From Lachnospiraceae bacterium (lineage in GTDB: Bacteria; Bacillota; Clostridia; Lachnospirales; Lachnospiraceae): 9,232 bases of DNA. The position numbers and the translations under genes are program-made. The notes beneath the pieces were generated by a model. It searched no databases. It was not told the DNA's origin and saw only the letters and a program-made list of their open reading frames with translations. Where the stretch lies: contig SFDP01000072.1 in assembly GCA_004558185.1 (NCBI GenBank), forward strand, positions 1 through 9,232, read 5' to 3'. This document shows positions 5,573 to 9,232 of this stretch, piece by piece; position 1 is the first letter of the stretch; each line of letters opens with the position of its first letter.

Positions 5573-7036
5573 TTAAAAGTGGGGGAGTACATTAATGTTG
5601 ATGATTGCCGGGTCTTCCGGCCCTGTCAAGGAACAGCCCTTAGTCCTTGCATATTCGATATAGTCCAGGATTTCTGCCGTGATCCTTTCTCCTGGAGATA
5701 AAATAGGAATTCCCGGCGGATAGCACATGACAAACTCGCTGCATACACAGCCTTTACTTTCCCTTAAGGGAATACTCTTTTTGTTGGCATAAAAGGCCTC
5801 CTGAGGGCTTAAAACTACCTCGGGGTCAATATATTCCTGGCTTAATAATCCGCTGCTGTCTCGTTGAAATCTTCTTCGGATTTCTGCCAAAGCACTGACC
5901 AGTCTTTCCAGCTCCTGGGGCCGGTCTCCGATGGACAGATAGGCTAAAATATTTCCGATATCCCCAAACTCGATCTGAATGTCATATTCATCCCTTAACA
6001 GGTCATAGACTTCAATCCCTGCAAGACCGATATCTCTGGTATGTACACTGAGCTTAGTGGGATCAAAATCAAAAATTGAATTCCCATTAATTAATTCCTG
6101 GCCAAAGGCATAATAACCACCGATGGCATTGATTTCCTCTCGGGCATATTCGGCCATATCCGCAACCCTGGCAAAAACCTCTTTTCCCCGAAGAGCCAGA
6201 TTTCTTCTGCTGATATCCAGGCTGGACATCAGCAGATAGCTGCCGGAGGTGGTCTGGGTCAGATTGATCATCTGCCGCACATGACCAGGGTTCATGTTTG
6301 ACCCGATCAGTAAAAGGCTTGACTGAGTCAGACTGCCGCCGCTTTTATGCATGGATACGGCTGCCATATCCGCTCCGGCTTCCATTGCGGATATGGGCAT
6401 ACCTACTCCAAAATAAAAATGGGTTCCATGAGCCTCGTCAGCCAAACAGTACATTCCGGCCTCATGAGCCATTTTGACAATAGCCTTGACATCACTGCAA
6501 ATTCCATAATAGGTAGGGTTATTCACCAGTACCGCTACCGCATCAGGGTGCTCGTTTATAGCCTTCGCCACCTGCTCTCTCTGCATTCCCAGGGCTATCC
6601 CCAGCCTGTGATCAACCTCCGGATTTACATACACCGGAACCGCACCGCAAAGTACCAGGGCATTGATGACGCTTCGATGGACATTCCGGGGCAAAATGAT
6701 TTTATCTCCCCGCTTACAGGTAGAAAGGATCATACTCTGCACCGAGCTGGTGGTTCCCCCTACCATTAAGAAGGCGTGAGCCGCACCAAAGGCATCGGCC
6801 GCCAGCATCTCCGCCTTATGAATCACTGACACCGGATGACAGAGATTATCCAACGGCTTCATGCTGTTTACGTCAATGGTTACACATTTTTCTCCCAAAA
6901 AAGCGGTAAGCTCAGGATTACCTTTTCCATGCTTGTGTCCGGGTACATCAAAGGGAACTACCCGCATTTGTCTGAAGGTTTCTAAAGCCTCATAAATAGG
7001 CGCCTCATTTTGATTAAGCATACTTTTTTCTTTCAT
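5573..7036 (-). CDS. speA: Arginine decarboxylase (aspartate aminotransferase fold)
   Basis: PLP enzyme that decarboxylates L-arginine to agmatine, feeding the agmatinase two genes on. The 487 residues from the chosen start match the short Gram-positive SpeA/Orn-Lys-Arg decarboxylase class. Key parts: FDVPGHKHG (29-37), VGGTTSSVQ (92-100), the PLP-ring aspartate in DEAHG (200-204), and the Schiff-base lysine in SMHKSGGSLTQ (K231). A C-terminal decarboxylase domain ends in IININVLPHF. I start at 7036 because GGGG at 7046-7043 sits six bases upstream, matching the speE layout. An in-frame ATG at 7048 overlaps that run, and another at 7021 has a poorer site. Ornithine or lysine as substrate cannot be excluded from motifs alone, but the speB neighbour makes arginine the best choice. 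Confidence 0.88.
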   Translation of the reverse strand: MKEKSMLNQNEAPIYEALETFRQMRVVPFDVPGHKHGKGNPELTAFLGEKCVTIDVNSMKPLDNLCHPVSVIHKAEMLAADAFGAAHAFLMVGGTTSSVQSMILSTCKRGDKIILPRNVHRSVINALVLCGAVPVYVNPEVDHRLGIALGMQREQVAKAINEHPDAVAVLVNNPTYYGICSDVKAIVKMAHEAGMYCLADEAHGTHFYFGVGMPISAMEAGADMAAVSMHKSGGSLTQSSLLLIGSNMNPGHVRQMINLTQTTSGSYLLMSSLDISRRNLALRGKEVFARVADMAEYAREEINAIGGYYAFGQELINGNSIFDFDPTKLSVHTRDIGLAGIEVYDLLRDEYDIQIEFGDIGNILAYLSIGDRPQELERLVSALAEIRRRFQRDSSGLLSQEYIDPEVVLSPQEAFYANKKSIPLRESKGCVCSEFVMCYPPGIPILSPGERITAEILDYIEYARTKGCSLTGPEDPAIININVLPHF

Positions 7037-7088
7037 AACAATCCCCATACATATCGCAAGCTCTGCTTGCGATACTGCTCAAATGTTT
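7037..7088 (-). promoter_or_regulatory. Hairpin/Shine-Dalgarno leader module of speA
   Basis: Minus strand: ACATTTGAGCAG, a 10-bp perfect hairpin (7074-7065 with 7061-7052, 3-nt loop), five bases, GGGG at 7046-7043, six bases, ATG at 7036. Compared with the speE leader, the left flank ATTTGAGCA(A/G)TA and the right segment ATGGGGATT(A/G)TTATG are conserved. The stem has changed on both arms (TCGCAAGC here). The ribosome binding site is part of the module. Confidence 0.55.
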
Positions 7089-7090
7089 GT

Positions 7091-7130
7091 GCCGATGTAT
7101 ATCGCAGGCTATACCTGTGATACTGCTGTG
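7091..7130 (-). repeat. Second, degenerate leader-module copy upstream of speA
   Basis: Aligned with the speA module it shares ACAGCAGTATC, a stem-loop (7122-7114 with 7108-7100, one mismatch, 5-nt loop) and GCGATATACAT. The GGGGATT tail is replaced by CGGCACAAAC, which leads directly into the intact module. The pair looks like a tandem duplication in which only the start-proximal copy kept the Shine-Dalgarno run. Confidence 0.45.
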
Positions 7131-7552
7131 TCTTCCAAGTGATGTAAAAACGTAATTATTAAGAACCCCATTGGCAAAATCGCTGTTATGCAGCTTTTCT
7201 TTTGCTCATGTGGCTGCTTCGCCATATAAATGTTCAAGGGCAGTCCTTATACAGGCAGAATGTTCCTTGCCTTGAACATTGCATGGCTCTGAATATTGAC
7301 ATACAAACAAAAAAAGCAAGCTGTTATTACACAACTTGCAGAATACTTATACCATTCAAAGAAATGGTTTTTCGTCAAAAAAACTTTTAGGCATCAGCTT
7401 AATAAAAGAAAAATTAAGGATATGCCAAAACACAGAGTCTATATAGCAACAATACTTTTACTACTCTTTATTGACCGTTTCACAAGTTTGCGTAATCTAC
7501 GCATTCGGTTATAAAGTAACCAACTTATAAAAATTTCACATTCAATCAATAA
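7131..7552. other. AT-rich spacer without a convincing gene
   Basis: No frame here looks like a protein. A 72-codon plus-strand frame with a TTG start (7296-7514) has no ribosome binding site and a low-complexity Lys-rich product. Small dyads are present: an 11-bp inverted repeat at 7229-7239/7270-7280 (30-bp spacer), TGCGTA/TACGCA at 7489-7503, and GGTTA/TAACC at 7507-7521. If the promoter at 7670-7698 is used, this is part of a long speA leader. Confidence 0.4.
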
Positions 7553-7620
7553 GGCGGCAATCCGCCAATCGGCAGTGGACCCGGCTGTCCGTATGGCCTT
7601 AACTCCTTCGGAGTGGTCCG
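7553..7620 (-). ncRNA. GC-rich stem-loop island, possible leader RNA
   Basis: In an AT-rich spacer this stretch folds compactly on the minus strand. GGACC (7619-7615) pairs with GGTCC (7581-7577) and encloses an ACTCC/GGAGT hairpin (7614-7602). Further on, CTGCC/GGCGG (7575-7571 with 7566-7562) and GGCGG/CCGCC (7566-7562 with 7557-7553) share the middle arm, so the two stems exclude each other. The last stem is followed by TTATTG, a weak terminator tail. A closed aptamer-like part plus two exclusive hairpins resembles an attenuator or riboswitch. No known class is recognised. Confidence 0.3.
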
Positions 7621-7669
7621 TAATAATCGCTTTGGAAAGACTCTGTTATCAAGATTCGTTCCGATACAT

Positions 7670-7698
7670 AGACTAATCTATTTTGAAAGGTTTGTCAA
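7670..7698 (-). promoter_or_regulatory. Candidate promoter facing the polyamine operon
   Basis: Minus strand: perfect -35 TTGACA (7698-7693), 17-bp spacer, -10 TAGTCT (7675-7670, three of six consensus bases). Transcription would start near 7663, just before the GC-rich island, giving a leader of about 630 nt to speA. A small ATAGA/TCTAT dyad (7668-7681) overlaps the -10. No better promoter is apparent nearer to speA. Confidence 0.4.
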
Positions 7699-7795
7699 GA
7701 CGTATTGGAAAGTAATGGATCTGATTTAATAGCAAAATTTCTCGAACTTTTTCGAATTTTTTCTATTGCCTGATTCTCCGCTTTATGATAAAAGG

Positions 7796-7824
7796 TTATA
7801 GAAGATAGTATCATGAAATATAAT
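7796..7824 (+). promoter_or_regulatory. Candidate promoter of the DUF368 gene
   Basis: TATAAT at 7819-7824 is a perfect -10. Seventeen bases upstream is a weak -35, TTATAG (7796-7801). Transcription would begin near 7831, about 48 bp before the start codon. The -35 is poor, so this rests mainly on the -10 and its position. Confidence 0.35.
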
Positions 7825-7878
7825 GATGTGAGTGTCAAAGGTATTTTTCCGTTATCAACGTGATCAATGAGGTTGCTT

Positions 7879-8715
7879 ATGTATCAAAATCATACTTTTA
7901 TTCTCTTTTTACTTAAAATTTTACAGGGCTCACTGATTGGTCTGGGGGCTGTATTACCCGGCATATCCGGTGGAGTTCTCTGTGTGGTTTTTGGCATCTA
8001 TCCTACAATAATGGCGTTTTTAGCAGACCCTCTTCACCATTTTAAAAGCCATATGCCCAAGCTGCTGCCTATTGGAATCGGCGGAATTATCGGCTTTCTG
8101 GGAATAGCCAATCTGCTTTCCGTTTTACTGGAGAAATACCCGGCTCCCTCTGTCTGTGTATTCATCGGTCTTATTGTCGGAATGCTGCCTTCCCTGTTTC
8201 GGGAAGCCGGAGAAAAGGGAAGGGATGGAAAATCCTATACAGCAATGTATCTTGCAATGGGAATAGTCTTTTCTCTCCTGGTCATTCTTCAGCTATCCTC
8301 TGTAGAAATCACCCCGGGCTTTGTCTGGTTTATTTTCTGTGGCTGCTGTCTGGCCTTAAGCGTTATTGTTCCCGGAATGAGTTTTTCTACTCTGCTTATG
8401 CCGCTGGGCCTCTATGAGCCTTTTGTAAGCGGCATAGGTCATATGGATTTTAGCATATTAATTCCAGGAGGCATCGGTGCTCTGGCTACACTGGTGCTTT
8501 TATCCAGAGTAATCAATAATCTGTTTGCCCATCACTATTCCATCGCTTTCCATGCCATTATCGGGATAGTAATTGCGGCTACAATTATGATTATTCCCTT
8601 CAGCAGCTTCACCGAATCTCCGGAGGCCTTTACTACAAATATTATTTGTTTATGCCTTGGGGGGATAGCCTCTCTTCTTCTGGATCGGTTTAACCGGAAA
8701 TTCTCCTTTGAGTAG
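7879..8715 (+). CDS. DUF368 membrane protein, PopT-type polyprenyl-phosphate translocase
   Basis: DUF368 proteins (PopT) have been reported to flip undecaprenyl phosphate back across the cytoplasmic membrane for reuse in cell-wall synthesis. The 278-residue product is strongly hydrophobic, with about seven to eight membrane segments. It shows the signature GLGAVLPGISGG (21-32) in the first repeat half, FIGLIVGMLPSL (95-106), and a second-half counterpart VPGMSFS (164-170), as expected for an inverted-repeat transporter. The C-terminus ends in a basic LDRFNRKF tail. I chose the ATG at 7879 because GAGG lies six bases before it; an ATG at 7867 is possible and adds four residues. The gene is alone on its strand and converges on the next gene after 32 bp with no evident terminator. 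Family assignment is firm; transport activity is inferred. Confidence 0.85.
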   Translation: MYQNHTFILFLLKILQGSLIGLGAVLPGISGGVLCVVFGIYPTIMAFLADPLHHFKSHMPKLLPIGIGGIIGFLGIANLLSVLLEKYPAPSVCVFIGLIVGMLPSLFREAGEKGRDGKSYTAMYLAMGIVFSLLVILQLSSVEITPGFVWFIFCGCCLALSVIVPGMSFSTLLMPLGLYEPFVSGIGHMDFSILIPGGIGALATLVLLSRVINNLFAHHYSIAFHAIIGIVIAATIMIIPFSSFTESPEAFTTNIICLCLGGIASLLLDRFNRKFSFE

Positions 8716-8747
8716 TCGGAGGCTTCCATCCCTCAGCTCGAGTAAGA

Positions 8748-9146
8748 CTATGAAATATGCTGTAAAATCCAATCAATATACTTATTTCGTTTCATTATAC
8801 TGAGCTTATATTTGTCATTGTTCTTCAGGATAATCATAATACCGAAGGGAAAAAACATAGAAATCATACAGGGCTTAACCTGGGCAATATCTGCCATATT
8901 AATTTCCCAACTGGCACTTTTTGTTCCAATCAGACCTGAGGCAAAAAATGCAATGCGCTGATCAGTAAAATACGCCTTTCCTGACACCTGCTTGCTGGAC
9001 AGCATCTTTGGTGTTTTCCAACAGTCTGCTGTCACCTTTTCTGCAAAAATCTGTTCGCCTTCTCTTGTTTCAAATACTAGTACAACGAATAATAAGTAAC
9101 TAACACCTTGACTTGCCTGATTTTTCATCTGCGGCGTTGTCGTCAA
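8748..9146 (-). CDS. GRAM/bacterial PH-like domain protein with a replaced N-terminus
   Basis: The region from about residue 45 to the end contains GKAYFTDQRIAFFAS (56-70), SWEINMADIAQVKPC (79-93) and a beta-rich IILKNNDKYKL (105-115), ending in a helix (YIDWILQHI). This is the usual layout of a GRAM/bacterial PH-like domain ('GK.Y.T..R..F', then 'I...DI..V'). The native protein probably began just before VFETREGEQIFAEKV. The open frame extends upstream only through the inverted-repeat element at 9086-9232, which encodes the first 20 residues. The only start codons there are a TTG at 9146 and an ATG at 9128, neither with a clear ribosome binding site, and no ATG/GTG/TTG remains in frame in the native part. 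The gene may be silent, poorly expressed, or driven from the repeat. Function unknown. Confidence 0.6.
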   Translation of the reverse strand: MTTTPQMKNQASQGVSYLLFVVLVFETREGEQIFAEKVTADCWKTPKMLSSKQVSGKAYFTDQRIAFFASGLIGTKSASWEINMADIAQVKPCMISMFFPFGIMIILKNNDKYKLSIMKRNKYIDWILQHIS

Positions 9147-9232
9147 TCGACGTAGCCACCGCTACGCCTCATTCCTCCGCCTTGCATATGAAACAATCAT
9201 TCTGCGTCAATGTATCAGAAACTTATTATTCG
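9086..9232. mobile_element. MITE-like element with 12-bp terminal inverted repeats
   Basis: CGAATAATAAGT at 9086-9097 is perfectly mirrored at 9221-9232, the last bases of the window. Inside, the two halves are imperfectly complementary (TTGAC, TGATT.TTTCAT and GCGG/GGCG blocks recur in mirrored order). The centre holds CGTAGC-CACC-GCTACG (9151-9166), so the whole unit can fold into one long hairpin. It has no gene of its own. The right flank lies outside the window, so a target-site duplication cannot be tested. I have the impression that similar short repeats are dispersed in Lachnospiraceae, but this is not verified. Confidence 0.65.

Noticed and set aside
7296..7514. 72-codon plus-strand frame with a TTG start
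   Set aside because: No ribosome binding site, AT-driven Lys/Leu-rich composition, no recognised family, and it contains a small hairpin (7489-7503).
7553..7620. T-box, SAM-I, guanidine or c-di-GMP riboswitch
   Set aside because: None of the conserved core sequences of these classes, such as the T-box antiterminator bulge, was found.
7551..7674. Plus-strand reading across the GC-rich island as a protein fragment (AVDPAVRMALTPSEW)
   Set aside because: It reads plausibly for about 45 codons, but there is no start codon with a ribosome binding site, a stop lies just upstream, and no family is recognised. The stem-loop explanation accounts for the sequence better, though a gene remnant is not fully excluded.
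8716..8747. Bidirectional terminator between the DUF368 gene and the PH-like gene
   Set aside because: The 32-bp gap holds only a very short GGA/TCC mirror with no T run on either strand.

Overview
The window looks like a chromosomal segment of an anaerobic gut-type Firmicute, most likely Lachnospiraceae (Clostridium cluster XIVa). This rests on the gene content, the moderate GC of the genes against AT-rich spacers, strong AGGAGG-type ribosome binding sites, and small palindromic repeats. The genus cannot be fixed from sequence alone.

The core (7036 down to 826, minus strand) is a five-gene polyamine operon: speA (arginine decarboxylase), speE (spermidine synthase), speB (agmatinase), a carboxy(nor)spermidine dehydrogenase of the saccharopine dehydrogenase family, and nspC (carboxy(nor)spermidine decarboxylase). 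SpeA and SpeB turn arginine into putrescine via agmatine. Putrescine can then become spermidine by SpeE, which needs decarboxylated SAM, or by the dehydrogenase/NspC pair, which needs aspartate semialdehyde. No speD is present here. A 13-bp hairpin with a T run (724-769) probably ends the operon.

The non-coding parts of the operon are the most unusual part. speA and speE start behind the same short module: a 10-11 bp hairpin with a 3-nt loop, then the Shine-Dalgarno sequence, then the ATG. Flanks and spacing are conserved but the stem sequences differ. The 423-bp speA-speE spacer is a chain of modules ending in GGGGATTA-like sequence. It includes two ~100-bp copies of a structured repeat separated by a perfect 16-bp palindrome. 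Upstream of speA are a degenerate second copy of the hairpin module and, further out, a GC-rich stem-loop island behind a TTGACA promoter facing the operon. Together they could form a long regulatory leader.

To the right, an 843-bp spacer separates speA from a plus-strand DUF368 (PopT-type polyprenyl-phosphate translocase) gene at 7879-8715. Converging on it is a small GRAM/bacterial-PH-like gene whose 5' end has been replaced by a ~147-bp MITE-like inverted-repeat element running to the window edge. To the left (1-770) is decayed accessory DNA: the start of a minus-strand gene running off the edge behind a promoter and dyad, a possible 51-codon ORF, a broken minus-strand remnant resembling DUF4367, and the tail of an XRE-type regulator joined to it.
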